This document shows positions 36,056-47,150 of a stretch of 64,000 nt of DNA, piece by piece (positions within the stretch are counted from its first letter, which is position 1; every line of letters begins with the position of its first letter). The DNA is from Chionomys nivalis (lineage: Eukaryota; Chordata; Mammalia; Rodentia; Cricetidae). A program made the translations under genes and the position numbers. A model generated the notes under the pieces. It saw only the letters and a program-made list of their open reading frames with translations, ran no database searches and had not been told where the DNA came from. Location of the stretch: positions 63,376,399 through 63,440,398 of the forward strand of contig NC_080087.1 in NCBI RefSeq assembly GCF_950005125.1. Reading direction: 5' to 3'.

Positions 36056-36929
36056 TAAGTAAGATCCTCAATCCACTAATAAACTGAGACAATAACAAAG
36101 GAGAAAGGCAGATGATCTCTTATCTTTCATTGAACTGTTTTGTCCTGCACATGTTTACTTTTTAATGGGGAAATAATTGCCAATGACTGACATATGGAAT
36201 CCTTGGGTATTTTAGTTTCTGCAAAATTACTTATTTCAACTTAAACTCAAATGTTAAAAACTTCTTCAGATGAGCACATTTTTTGAGAATGTACAAAGAC
36301 TGTAAAAATAAAAGTAGTACCATTCTATCACATTTTATTGCCATCTGATCTGACAGGCTTGTTAATTCATTTATTCAACAAGTATTTAATGATATGCTAA
36401 TATTTCAAACAGAAATTTGGCATATAAAATGCTATACATATAAAATTATACAAGTTGTTAAACAGAACATTGGTCTAAAAAGCATCAGAGAAAGTAATGA
36501 CAAAACTGAGCTTGGTGTGCTGAGAACCAACAAAAACAAAAGAAACTAAAACAACAAAATACAAACAAAGAAACCAATCAAGCCCTTATAATTCATTTTC
36601 TGTCCAAACAAATAGTGAAAAAATATACCCAAAGGACTGAGTAAAAGTGTTTGAACATAAAGCAACAGATATCAGCTCTCTTTTCCTATTTGAACAGCCA
36701 ACAGCTGCTTGCCATGTCCATTTTCTTGCTATATGTCATGTCATTACTCTAATATTTATTTATATAGATGGGAGACATGCTTTTATATGTAAATTCATTA
36801 AAGTTTCACAAATATGATATATTAAATATTACAGCCATACAGAAAAGAATGTATTCAAAAACAAAAAATTCCAGTAGTGAGCAAACCTAAATATTCTTTA
36901 ATGAACATTAATTTTTATGTCAGAAAAGT
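36056..36929. other. Unassigned AT-rich sequence
   Basis: No gene or repeat is recognised between the two LTR-element blocks. Confidence 0.5.
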
Positions 36930-37262
36930 AACCATAGGATCTTAAATAAGGTATTGTTTTTATTAGTTAATGAATTAAAAGCTTCTTGGACTTTTGACAG
37001 CATAAAATAGAATAAGGCAGTAATTCTAAGAGGGATAGAGAAGGTAGAGTCAGGAGACACCACATAGCTGACAAAGTAACCTTAACAGTAAACCACAAGC
37101 CTCATGATAAAATATAAAATAGTAGGGATGGATTAATTTAAGATGAAAGAGATAGTAATAACAAGCCTAAGCTTCTGGTCAAGCAGTGTTGTAATTAATA
37201 CAGTTTGGTGTGTGATTTTTCAGGTCAGGAATGATGGGAATAAATAAGCAGTCTCTGTCTAA
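36930..37262 (+). mobile_element. Class II LTR (5' LTR)
   Basis: Its second half parallels the mys/MYSERV-like LTRs ('ggattaatttaagatgaaag', 'caagcctaagcttctggtca', 'ttaatacagtttggtgtgtg'). It stops just before a lysine-type primer site, which makes it a 5' LTR. The 5' boundary is blurred by divergence. Confidence 0.65.
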
Positions 37263-37266
37263 AAAA

Positions 37267-37283
37267 TGGTGCCCAATGTGAAG
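37267..37283 (+). promoter_or_regulatory. Primer-binding site, lysine-tRNA type
   Basis: TGGTGCCCAATGTGAAG is two or three substitutions from the usual class II lysine-tRNA site and follows the LTR end by about five bases. Confidence 0.7.
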
Positions 37284-37843
37284 CTAACGCACATGGCCAG
37301 CCACACGAATCAGGTCCAGGTGCTTGTAAGGGCCCTCTGAGTCAGGAAGAAAGTAGCTGAGAAATGCTATCAGCTCAGCACTCCTACCTGGGCAAAAAGC
37401 TAGGCATGCACAGGCAGGAGAACATGGCAAGTTTGTACCACCATACACAAAGATATTTTCAGGTTGTGTAGTGTACTATATGGCAGAATTAACTGTTACT
37501 CAGATAAAAAGGTTTTTTTGCGCTGCATGTTTCTCCCCAGAGTTAAAAAAGTAACTACAACACCTACCAGACTATTCAGAGCTGGCAGTAAAAGTACCTC
37601 CGCCATATTAAAAGACCGAGAGAGAGGTGGAGCCAGCTCCAGAAACAGTGCAACCAAGCTGCTAACCATTCTTAAAGCACTTCTGGTCAGAAAATGATTA
37701 CAGACACACAATAAAGATAGTTTCAGACAGAAATAAACCACTAAACAGCTCATAGTATGTTGAGAAATGTACATAGTTATATGTAATTTTACTATGTTAA
37801 AGTTAAAGCCTTTCTTTTTCACTTAAATAAAAAAAGGAAATGG
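37284..37843 (+). mobile_element. Deleted ERV internal region ending in a polypurine tract
   Basis: About 560 bp lie between primer site and LTR. A frame at 37,464-37,697 exists, but I recognise no retroviral domain in it. 'Ttactatgttaaagttaaag' (37,788) is shared with 54,767-54,790, and the final AAAAAAAGGAAATGG is a polypurine tract just before the next LTR. Confidence 0.65.
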
Positions 37844-38214
37844 TGTACGAAGGTCTTCTGTCTATGTGTTACTTTCGTTGGTTAAATAAAGAAACTGCCT
37901 TGGCTTAGTTCATAGTGCAAACTCATGTAGGTAGGGAAGACAGAACAGAATTCTGGGAGGAAGAAAGCAGAGACTGAGAGCCGCCCACCATGGACATGCC
38001 AGGTCAGACATGATGAATCTTCCCTGGTAAGCCACGACCTCGTGGTGACATACAGATTATTAGAGATGGGTTAAATCAAAATTTGAGGATTAGACAATAA
38101 GAGGCTAAAACTAATGGGCCAGGCAGTGTTTAAATGAATACAATTTGTGTGTGGTTATTTTGATGGATAAACTAGCCAGGCAGCTGGAACAAGGGGCCAT
38201 GTGCTTCTACTACA
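37844..38214 (+). mobile_element. Class II LTR (mys/MYSERV-like)
   Basis: It begins TGTACGAAGG and ends CTACTACA, with 'ttggttaaataaagaaactg', 'tacagattattagagatggg' and 'aatacaatttgtgtgtggtt' inside. The purine tract on its left makes it a 3' LTR, yet internal sequence of the same family starts immediately after it, so the arrangement is mosaic. Confidence 0.85.
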
Positions 38215-38224
38215 CATAGTCTTT

Positions 38225-38395
38225 TTTTTTTTTTTTTTTTTTTTTTTTGGTTTTTAGAGACAGGGTTTCTCTGTGGTTTTGGAGCCTGTCCTGGAACTAG
38301 CTCTTGTAGACCAGGCTGGACTCGAACTTACAGAGATCTGCCTGCCTCTGCCTCCTGAGTGCTGGGATTAAAGGTGTGCGTAACCACCACCCGGC
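38225..38395 (-). repeat. B1 SINE, antisense, with target-site duplication
   Basis: It is a full antisense B1 with a T-rich left end. 'Tctactacacatagtctt' (about 38,207) and 'tctactacatagtctt' (38,396) are the duplication. It landed exactly at the LTR end. Confidence 0.95.
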
Positions 38396-38411
38396 TCTAC
38401 TACATAGTCTT

Positions 38412-39640
38412 GAAACAGAGAGAGAGAGAAGTTTAGACAGATACAAAAAGAAAAAAGTTTAAAAATAAAACAAAGTCTTTAAAGAGACAGTAAAAGTAAT
38501 ATAAGAGAGTATAGACTGACAAGGATTAAAGAAGTTAAAGTAATAAAAAATAAACCAAATAAACAAGGAAAATACACAGAGAGTCTAGATTATGTATATT
38601 ATTGTGTTTTCTTAGTTTTTTTTTTTTTTTCTGTGAATGAGCTAAGTACAGAGAGATTTTTCACTGTATGGGTTGCTAAGCTAGGCCGACAGAAAGCTGT
38701 CTTGACTTCAAAATTTGGTTGCTTTGGAAAATGGGTTCTACTTTCCACAGAGGATAGAAAGCTGTGGATTCCTTATTGGCTAATATGATTTGCTCAAACA
38801 AGACTCCCTGAAGCAATGGCCCAGATGGTCCAACATCCATCACAGCTTCAGGACTCCTTGCTGAAATGAACCTACCACACAGGATACTCCATGAAAGACC
38901 TGATTGAAAATGCCCCCAATCAGCAGGAAGCAGTCAAGAGAACAATGGCCTAATTCCATAAAAAATTGTTTATAATAGTCTATTTACATTTAAAGTGTGA
39001 TATGCTATAGAGATGAATACTTTCCATTGGTATGCATTTTGCTTTATTGGTACCAATTTAAGGTCAATTTTTATATGTATATTTCTGTTCTTGATCAAGG
39101 TATTGTGTTTGTGCAGCTCATTTAAAAATGTAATGTATAATTGAGATTTACAGGTTAATAAATAGTCATCTATAACAGTCAAACTTGTAGTCATTTTAGT
39201 TAGGTTTTCTAAATGTATAGAGATATATTTCAGATGGATAGGTATTCAAATCTTTCAAAGATTAACAGAATATGGAATTTAAAATGTTTTAAGAACTTAG
39301 GACTTTCCAAGATATTGAGACACATCTATTCCTGGCCACACCAATTAACTTCAAGAGGATGATGGGCATCGAAGAAGCTCCTTATGGAGTTTGTTAGTCA
39401 CTTGGGCAAGAAACTGCTCATGCCTGGACTGCTTGATGTTAAGCTGTATGAACTGGACATGCCAGACCTACAAAAAAAATGACAACTAAACTTGCGTAAA
39501 GGTGATAGAGTCTTTCAGGATTCTTGCTTCATGAAAGAGTCTGCCAGACATTCTTCAGGACACAGAAGAAAGCAACTGATGAACTTTGCCAGTACAAGGC
39601 ATAACAGATCTTCAAATTGAAGTTATTGTTCAAATTCTAA
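38412..39640 (+). mobile_element. Internal region of the non-coding LTR family, truncated
   Basis: It parallels 52,800-53,510 and 53,690-54,265 of the best-preserved copy, for example 'ttgatcaaggtattgtgttt' and 'aatagtcatctataacagtc'. Frames are short and not conserved between copies, so it looks non-coding. No LTR follows on the right. Confidence 0.65.
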
Positions 39641-39979
39641 TAAGTATTTGTTTATAAAGTAAAAAGTGAATGCTAGGGATAAAATGGACATGTCAAAAAT
39701 ATGCCCTGAGGAAGAAAGATATAAAATAAAATACAGCATATTGAACATATATTTTGAAGTAATATAAATAAAATGTTATTATTACATTAATACATGACTT
39801 AATATGTATTATATTTATCTATATTTTTAAAAATATGCTACATCTTTTCAATTTTATTCTTTCTATAGAATACAAGGAGACTATGATGCCTATAATCATG
39901 TATTCTAAAATGTAAATTTTATGTTTTTCTATATCAATTTTATATAATTTTACTTCTTTTAAAAACACTGTTTTTAATA

Positions 39980-40198
39980 TTTATCTTTACTGAAATATGA
40001 CAAAAAATAAGCAAGAAAAAGAATCAAACAAAAAGTATGATAAACACATATAGATACGGAGATACCCTTTCCTATACACAGGAAACCCCCAAGCACACCG
40101 AGCTAGAACCATAATATGTACACAAAGAACTTGAAAAGTTACAAAAAAATACCCTTATAAAATATTTTGTGACAAAAAACCTCCAAAGATGCTGTCAA

Positions 40199-40251
<53 letters not shown>

Positions 40252-40950
40252 GCCATCCCATGCTGTACGTAGAACCTGCCCAACACCTGTGAGACTTTGT
40301 TAGAGAGAACCTATTTTTCATTTAAGAGTGGTTATCAATTGGAGATAGCTTCTGGGGTATGAATTGGGGTGTTAATTAAAGTCTCTCCTTTCTAGGGGCC
40401 CATTTGATGTTGTGTACACACAGGCTTGTAGTATGCATGCTGGTGCAGTCTCTGTGAGTTCTTATCTGTGTTGAACCTACTGCCTTTACAAAGCATTGCT
40501 TCTTTCCTATTTGCTCAAGATTTAGGTTTATAAACATATTTGAAAGTTTTATTTATTTCATGTTTGGTACTTACTTACAAAGGTTATCAAATGAATTCTT
40601 TCGATAGAACCCAACAAACTGTACTGCTTGAGAAATCGATGTTCCTCTAGGGCTATTTATGACAAGATGTATCCTATCCTTTCAACTGGAAAGACTCCTG
40701 ACTGTCAAGAGAACTCTCTAAACATTGATTCTCCAGTTCATTTTTCTGTATGTCTCTAATTTTTTCTGTGATTTTATACTGCTTTTATTGCCAGTTTTTG
40801 TATGACTCATGCACTATCTCTTGATAGTGACAGCAATGATTGAGTATTTGGTTTGTTTTTCTGACCATTTTTGATCTCTGTCACATGAACGATGAAAATA
40901 TCTTCTCATTTGAAGAAAAATGACTCAGAATGTACTTTGTAAGTGATTTT
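39980..40950 (+). repeat. Degenerate rodent interspersed repeat (L1-associated type)
   Basis: 'Gtggttatcaattggagata' (40,330) followed by 'gcttctggggtatg', and 'gcagtctctgtgagttctta' (40,446), match a dispersed rodent sequence I remember as L1-related. A long GT microsatellite sits inside it. Family and ends are uncertain. Confidence 0.4.
40203..40249. repeat. (GT)n microsatellite
   Basis: About 23 uninterrupted GT units, probably length-polymorphic. Confidence 0.95.
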
Positions 40951-41274
40951 GTTTGTCTGCTTAGTGAGACCTTAAAATAACCAAGAAAATATTTTATGCA
41001 CCCTGTAAATATAAGACTTAATATCTGTTGTAAAGAAAACTTTTCTCTGGGCCCGTGACCTCCAGACAAAGATGTAAGCTTGTAGCTCAACTGTCTTTGA
41101 GATTGTGGATCCCTGTCTTCACTGGGCAAATATCTTCTTAGCTGTCATTCTCTAGGGAATGACACACTGCTTACCTTTAAACAAAATCATTAATTACCTT
41201 CTTTTAAAAATCACTCATTCAAATTGAATGTTTTTCTTCTGATAGCTTTTTCGGAGTGATTTTCTTACTATTAT

Positions 41275-41474
41275 CTGAACCTGTGTGTTTTGCCGTCATG
41301 TATGTCTGTATAGTACACACATGTCTGGTGCCTGAGAGGGTCAGAAGAGGACATTGAAACCCTGCAACTTTGACTGCAGATAGTTGCGAGTCACTGTGTG
41401 TGTGGTAGTAACTGAAACCTGATCTTTTGTAAGAGTAGTCAGTGTTCGTTAAAGCTCAATCATCTGTCCAGCTG
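41275..41474 (-). repeat. B3 SINE, antisense
   Basis: 'Gtctggtgcctgagagggtc', 'agaagaggacattgaaacc' and a degraded tRNA-like head at the right ('caatcatctgtccagctgg') give the reverse complement of a B3. Confidence 0.7.
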
Positions 41475-41772
41475 GATATTCTTAAATGGCTAGGAAGTTT
41501 TGTGTTGTTCTGTTTTCAATCATATTTAGTGATTAGGATAAGCTGTGAAAGATGCTTAGCAAATTTCATTTATGATTTGAAAGGGGAAGACATATACAAG
41601 TCTATAATATATGTTGAATAATATAAATGTATCCATTTCATTTTCCTAACATTTGTGTTTGATTTGCCATTAACATCTATTTAATCTGAATTTCTAATTT
41701 GGTATAATGTGTTATTTTATGTTTTCTCTGTGTCCAATAAACCTAGTCATAATCATTTAAAATTAGAAAATT

Positions 41773-41978
41773 AAAGACTAAAGAGATGGGTTAGCTGTTA
41801 AGAACAGCATTCAGATGATGTGGTTTGAATTCCAACACCTATATGGTGGCTCACAACCCTCCATAAATGGAGATACAGGGAAATCTAACACCTTTTTCAA
41901 GTTTCCTCAGTGTATACATGTAGGATACATGCAAGTAAAATGGCCAAACACACAAATGCAATAAAATAAAATGTTTAA
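41773..41978 (+). repeat. B2 SINE
   Basis: The tRNA-derived head 'aaagagatgggttagctgtt', then 'atggtggctcacaaccctcc' and the AATAAAATAAAA tail are in B2 order. It is moderately diverged. Confidence 0.85.
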
Positions 41979-42320
41979 AAATGCATTCTTATTGGGAAGC
42001 TATGAGGGAAGGTAATGAGGTATGGAGGGACAAAATACAACTTACTTACTTGGAGCTACCTTGCATAGCTGTGTATAACAGAAATAAAATCTGTAAAATA
42101 AGAATTGCCATATGTTGTATATTTAATAGCTTGAATAAAAATTTTCTAAAAATAAGAACAATAAAATCAGGCATACTGTTTTATAAAAATTGCTTTTCTC
42201 TTCTAAATAAATGGTTATAATTCATTATTCCTCATTTGTATATCAACCTAAATAAAGAGACTATGTGTTTAACAATTTTTCTGAACTTATATTAATTTAT
42301 ATGTGTATTATGTAAAACTA

Positions 42321-42479
42321 TTTTTTTTTTTTTGGTTTTTCGAGACAGGGTTTCTCTATGGCTTTGGAGCCTGTCCTGGAACTAGCTCTGTAGACCAGGC
42401 TGGTCTCGAACTCACAGAGATCTGCCTGCCTCTGCCTCCCGAGTGCTGGGATTAAAGGTGTGCGCCACCATTGCCCAGC
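42321..42479 (-). repeat. B1 SINE, antisense, with target-site duplication
   Basis: It is a full antisense B1. TGTAAAACTATTTTT occurs on both sides (42,311 and 42,480). Confidence 0.95.
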
Positions 42480-42599
42480 TGTAAAACTATTTTTTAAATT
42501 CATCTCATATGCATTTGCTTACACATTGTGCATTTGCATCTAGGATACTCATATGAAGGAGATCTTGGGTTGTTCTCTGATATTGGGATATATATTTTA

Positions 42600-43045
42600 A
42601 TATTATACATTGTAAGTCAGTCCATTTTCCTGCATAAGTTTATCATTTCATTTTGATTAAAAGCTAAATAGAATTCTATTTTCTACATGTATTATCATTT
42701 CATTATCCATTCATGTATTGAAGGATTTTGTTGGTTATGAATTCTTGTTATAATGAAAGAGCAACAATAAGCATAGAAATACAGTTATCTCTGGGGTAGG
42801 GTACAGAATACTTTAGGTATATTCCAAGGTATGAATGCTTGAGCCAAATTGTATTTCTATTTTTCATTTTAGGGGAACTTCCAAATTATTTTGCAATGTT
42901 TGTATACTATGCAACCAACAAGAGTGGGTATGCATTCCCTGTTTGCCCATATCATCTCTAACATTTGTTGACAAATTTTTTGATGACAGCTATTCTGATT
43001 GGAGTGACATGGGCTCTCAGAAGACTTTTAGTTTCCATTCCTGAA
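42600..43045 (-). mobile_element. Old L1 ORF2 fragment, antisense (left piece)
   Basis: Read backwards it follows the C-terminal part of L1 ORF2 and is heavily diverged: landmarks such as 'aaatagaattctattttcta', 'caaccaacaagagtgggtat' and 'ttctgattggagtgacatgg'. It continues at 43,425 after the LTR insertion. Confidence 0.65.
43040..43045. repeat. Left 6-bp target-site duplication (CCTGAA)
   Basis: CCTGAA is repeated at 43,425-43,430, either side of the solo LTR. Six bases is usual for class II elements. Confidence 0.9.
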
Positions 43046-43424
43046 TGATGGAGGAGGGTCATCTGTCTATGTGTTACTTTCAGTGGTTAATAAAGAAACT
43101 GCCTTGGCCCTTTGATAGGACAGAAAATTAGGTAGGTGGAGTAACAGGACAGAATGCTGGGAAGAAGGGAAGTGAGGCAGTCGCCATGATTCTCCTCTCC
43201 GAGATGGATGCAGATTAAGATCTTTCTCGGTAAGCAACCACCTCGTGGTGCTACACAGATTACTAAATATGGGTTAAAGCAAGATGTGAGAATTAGCCAA
43301 TAAGAGGCTGAAACTAATGAGCCAGGCAGTGCTTAAATTGAATACAGTTTGTGTGTTATTATTGCCGGTGTAAAGCTAGCTGTGCAGGAGCCAAGCGGGA
43401 ACACAGCTCGCTGCTCCTTCTACA
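43046..43424 (+). mobile_element. Solo class II LTR (mys/MYSERV-like)
   Basis: The 379-bp LTR begins TGATGG and ends CTTCTACA, with CCTGAA on both sides. It carries 'ggttaataaagaaactgcct', 'ctcgtggtgctacacagatt' and 'aatacagtttgtgtgtta'. It interrupts an antisense L1 whose two halves rejoin when the LTR and one duplication are removed. No internal sequence remains, so two LTRs probably recombined to leave one. Confidence 0.92.
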
Positions 43425-43600
43425 CCTGAATTACTAGAGATAATGAACATCTTTTAAAATAGATACTGGTAGTTTGTGTTTCTTTTTTTGAAAATTGCTC
43501 CATTATTGATTGGTAATTTTATTTCTGTGGTATTTAATTTCCGTTCTTGGTAAGTTCTGGGTATTATTCTACTGTCTGAAGTAAAGCTGGGAAAACTTTT
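43425..43600 (-). mobile_element. Old L1 ORF2 fragment, antisense (right piece)
   Basis: It resumes the L1 text of 42,600-43,045 ('agataatgaacatcttttaa', 'gtgtttctttttttgaaaat'). Confidence 0.6.
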
Positions 43601-44173
43601 CAACTGTTCTGTAGGTGCTCTGGGTGAGCTTCTGGTAGTTGTATTGTTGTGTAGAACTTTCAAATTTCAGAGAAAAAGGAGGCTGAGGCAAAGAAGCTTT
43701 AGCTGATTCAAAGAAAGAAAAATGGGTAAAGGACACCTGAATTCCAAAAGAGGATGCAAAACTAATTGACTTAGTCATATTTACTCTGTGGTACATTGTT
43801 GATTTTTGTGGTAGGTAAATGCATGAAAATGTGCTTGGTAGAAATATTAAAAAATACAAAGTGTAGACCAATCATATCTGAATGGATATACTAATGATAT
43901 AGAAGTTCAGTGAGATGTATAGATTTTGAGTTTGTGTAAGAACTTATTTGAATAGATACATTAATCTCATTGCATGATGATTTATTGCTCTTTATAATAA
44001 AGTGACTTTTATTTAAAAAACTAAAAGTTATAGTATGCATTATCTTATTGTGTTCAATAAAAAATATTACTTTTACTTTTTAAAATTCGGTTATTATTAA
44101 GATCATTTTTTCCTTCCAAATAATACCATATAAATCTTTTTCTCTTTTTCAAATTCATGGCCTTTTCTTCATT
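43601..44173. other. Unassigned AT-rich sequence
   Basis: Nothing recognised. The 100-codon minus-strand frame ending here is not supported by any motif. Confidence 0.5.
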
Positions 44174-44342
44174 GTTGTTCCATACTGCATATGAATATAC
44201 GCACACATATAAATGTGTGTGTCCATGTGTATGTGTCAGTGTGTTTGTGTGTGTGTGCTTATGCAGTATGGAATAACATAATTATGTACCTGAATAAGTA
44301 TGTATATAATACATATAAGTAATTGCATACTTATTCAGGTAC
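44174..44342. repeat. Two adjacent inverted repeats around a TG microsatellite
   Basis: TTCCATACTGCATA (44,178-44,191) pairs with TATGCAGTATGGAA (44,260-44,273), 14 of 14 bases; with neighbours 17 of 18 match. GTACCTGAATAAGTATG (44,286-44,302) pairs exactly with 44,326-44,342. Between the two hairpins is the palindrome ACATAATTATGT. The first loop holds a TG repeat. Confidence 0.9.
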
Positions 44343-45489
44343 CATGGTGATCACATCTTTACCAAAGGCTAAAATCTCTTTCAATAAATCCAATAATTAA
44401 AAAAAAATCACCATATGATACACATTGAACCTAAAAGACTCCTAGAAAATAAGATAAACTTTGTCTTAAACAGTTATTTAAAGGTAATAAAGATAATGAA
44501 GTTTGCTTTTGTAAACCATATTTCCAAATTACTTCAGTTCTGAGATAATTGAGAAGAACACGGTTTTCAACAATTCACTAAGATGCTCCTTTTTTGTCAG
44601 CATGTATGGGACAAGTTAAATCCTATTGGTGTAAGTATCAAAGAGGTCTTAAATAAGGGCATTGCCCTCATTATCTTTTCCCAACTCTTCTCTCTGTGGA
44701 ATATATTAATTAAACTTTAATAAATTATTTATGCATCACACCTTAATATAGAGTATTATAGCTCTTCATTTTAAAATTGATGCTTAAACAACTTAACATA
44801 CTGTATCTTTAAGATAGAGTTTTTATCTTTAACAAACACATTTCACATCCTCAAGGGAAGTCTTCACAGTGTTCTTTCACGTTTTCATATTTAAGATAAT
44901 AGACCCTTACATATAATCACTGATGTGTCATTACTCAGAAAATTGTTCATTTGTGTCATTTGATAGAGCCAGGATTTTCAGGTTCTTCTTTTCAAAGGCA
45001 GATGTGCTACATAAGAGTAAGTTGTTGTCATTTTATAATAAAAAGGAATGAGAGTTACTCAATGAAAAATGATTATTGTCAGCAATTTAACCAAGACTAT
45101 TTGTCCCCAGTTTGTCAATATTTGTGTTGTACTATTGTGATACTATAAGGAAACATGTAAACTTATTTATCTTCTGTGTAATAATTTCCTCTGACACTGA
45201 AATATTTCATCCTGCAGGGACGCACTTTAAACAAGAAGGAAAACATTTTTATATAGATTTAGGAAGTTCCTGAAACTAATTAGATTCACTAGAGTCCTCC
45301 CTGCTAATGCAAACAAATAAAGACTGCTGAGAGCTTCTCTTAGACAAATTAATATAAGGGACTCAGCCAAGTTAAGCTTCAGAAAAGACTCTGAGACGAG
45401 ACCAGCTACCAGGAAGAACCATAGGCCTGCTGAGCTGCTTGGAACAGGTAAACATCAACTAAATCATTTGAAAGATGAATGACCTGAAC
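44343..45489. other. Unassigned AT-rich sequence
   Basis: No gene is recognised. Bases 45,270-45,450 are less AT-rich and end in CAG/GTAAAC, which resembles a splice donor, but no open frame or acceptor supports an exon. Confidence 0.45.
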
Positions 45490-45945
45490 TTTCCCTATTT
45501 TACACTGGGCCTGCATTTTAGTTTCCTAAAACTACAATGAGTGAGATAACACATTCTAGTCCTGACTCAGACCTCCCAATAACTCAAGGCAATGGCCAAA
45601 TAGGGACAGACCTTAGGACTTGTCCAAACATACTCAAAGATGGCAGGATTACTGCCCTAGTCAACCCCTGCTAGCCCTAACAATTCAGAGTGTAATAATG
45701 TACCTTCTGGTGCTTAGCCAGTCACAGATATTATGCCATAACTGTCCCTGAAACTCCCCCCATTTGTTCTTAAAAAGAATCTGCCTGATCTTCTCAGGGT
45801 CACTGTTTTGTCTTTGTGTCAGATCTGTGGCTCAAGCATGCTGGAACATGTATTCTTGACATAATAAATTCTGTTGCTGATTGTTTATGGGGATAGGTTT
45901 GTTTTTGTGTGGGATAACTCTAGGACATTAGCAGAAGGGGCATTC
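45490..45945 (+). mobile_element. Possible class I-type solo LTR
   Basis: A moderately GC-rich block ends with 'tctgcctgatcttctcaggg', 'tcactgttttgtctttgtgt', and an AATAAA-containing 'cataataaattctgttgctg'. That order (short leader, R-like segment, poly-A signal) suggests a gammaretrovirus-like LTR. Borders and duplication were not found. Confidence 0.35.
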
Positions 45946-46515
45946 TCCAGCCTGCTAAGTTCTGGTTAGACTATACAGTGTGCTATAGAATCCCAGCTTT
46001 TCTGAGCTGGCAACCATTTTGCAGTGGTCTGTTGCCTTTGAGTCCTTTCTTCTACTATAAGTAACCTCTTTCACATATTCCTGTATGTAAGCCCAGTTAA
46101 ATTTAATATTTTCACCAAGTTAAACTTTCATGGTAACTGTATTTTAATTTGTCATGGACTCTCTGTCTGGGATAAGTAGATGTATGCACAGAGTCTCCCC
46201 AGAAAATGTTTTATCATGTATTATTTCTGTAAATTACTTGTAAATGGTAATAAGTGAGTTTCCATAGCATCTAATTCCAACTCATGCCCAAAATTCAGAA
46301 TTTAAATCCTGTTAATCTTATGGTAATCAATGATTTTTATAGGTTCTGCAAAAATAGATATTACTTTTTTGTTTTTTAAGGATGATATTCAACTTTATAT
46401 GGGAAAATGAAGAATCCAGAATAGCTATAACAGCCCTATACAATCAAAGAAGTTTAACAGAAGAGAAGAATCAGTTGGTAATACAGCACTGACAAAGGAG
46501 AGAATGTGATTGTGA
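45946..46515. other. Unassigned AT-rich sequence
   Basis: Nothing recognised, apart from a faint resemblance to the L1 ORF2 text at 46,381-46,445 ('caactttatatgggaaaatg'). Confidence 0.4.
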
Positions 46516-46734
46516 GGTCTGGAGAAATGGTTCATCGACTAAGAGCACTGACTGTTCTTCCAGAGACCTGTGTTTAAGGCCCAACATCATTAGAGTGTCT
46601 TACACCACCTATAAGTTCAGTTTCAGAAATTCTAACACCCTCTTCTTACCTCTGTAGGTACCGCATGGAAGTGGTGCACATAATATGCATGGAAAACACT
46701 CATACACATAAAATAAAAACAAATAAATTAGATT
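46516..46734 (+). repeat. B2 SINE
   Basis: The head 'tctggagaaatggttcatcg' and 'taagagcactgactgttctt', 'ctaacaccctcttcttacct' and an AATAAA-rich tail are in B2 order. Its tail is the insertion point of the following L1. Confidence 0.88.
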
Positions 46735-46847
46735 GGCTTTCCAGGACTGAGCCAGCGACCTGGGCCAGGGCAGACCTGAGAGAGCAAACTCCAAAGGAAC
46801 AGGTACAGGGGAGCAACTGCTGAGTGTGCCAGAGGCAGAGACTGCTG

Positions 46848-47150
46848 AGGGTCCAGAAGTGAATCTGAGACTTTCAAGGGAGTAGACCTAAGCCAGGATC
46901 CCTGTGGATCTGAGAGTGAATTTGGGATTTCCAAGGGAATAGGCAGGAACCAGAGATTTCTGTGGATTCAGACATGAGTCTGGGACCTCAAAGGGAGTAA
47001 GACTGAGCCAGGACCTCTGTGGGTCCAGGTGTTGGGCTAAGACCTCTGAGGAAGTAAACTTGAGCCAGGTCCTATGTGGTTCTGGAAGCACCCGAGCCTG
47101 AGAACTCCCAGGGAATAGAATGGAGCCAAAGACCTTTACAGGACCAACTC
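46848..47150 (+). promoter_or_regulatory. L1 5' UTR tandem repeats, about 58 bp per unit
   Basis: Four or five diverged units start near 46,848, 46,909, 46,966, 47,025 and 47,082. Each runs through 'gg(a/g)tc(c/t)', 'ctgggac', 'aagggagta', 'gagccagga' and 'cctctgt'. Part of the array has a complementary minus-strand frame that is a by-product. Repeated 5' UTR units are known promoters in mouse L1s; function here is inferred. Confidence 0.75.

Noticed and set aside
40139..40321. Minus-strand frame with a His-Thr repeat
   Set aside because: It is a translation of the (GT)n microsatellite.
45360..45455. Possible non-coding exon ending in CAG/GTAAAC
   Set aside because: No acceptor-exon-donor pair or open frame supports it; a donor-like string is common by chance.
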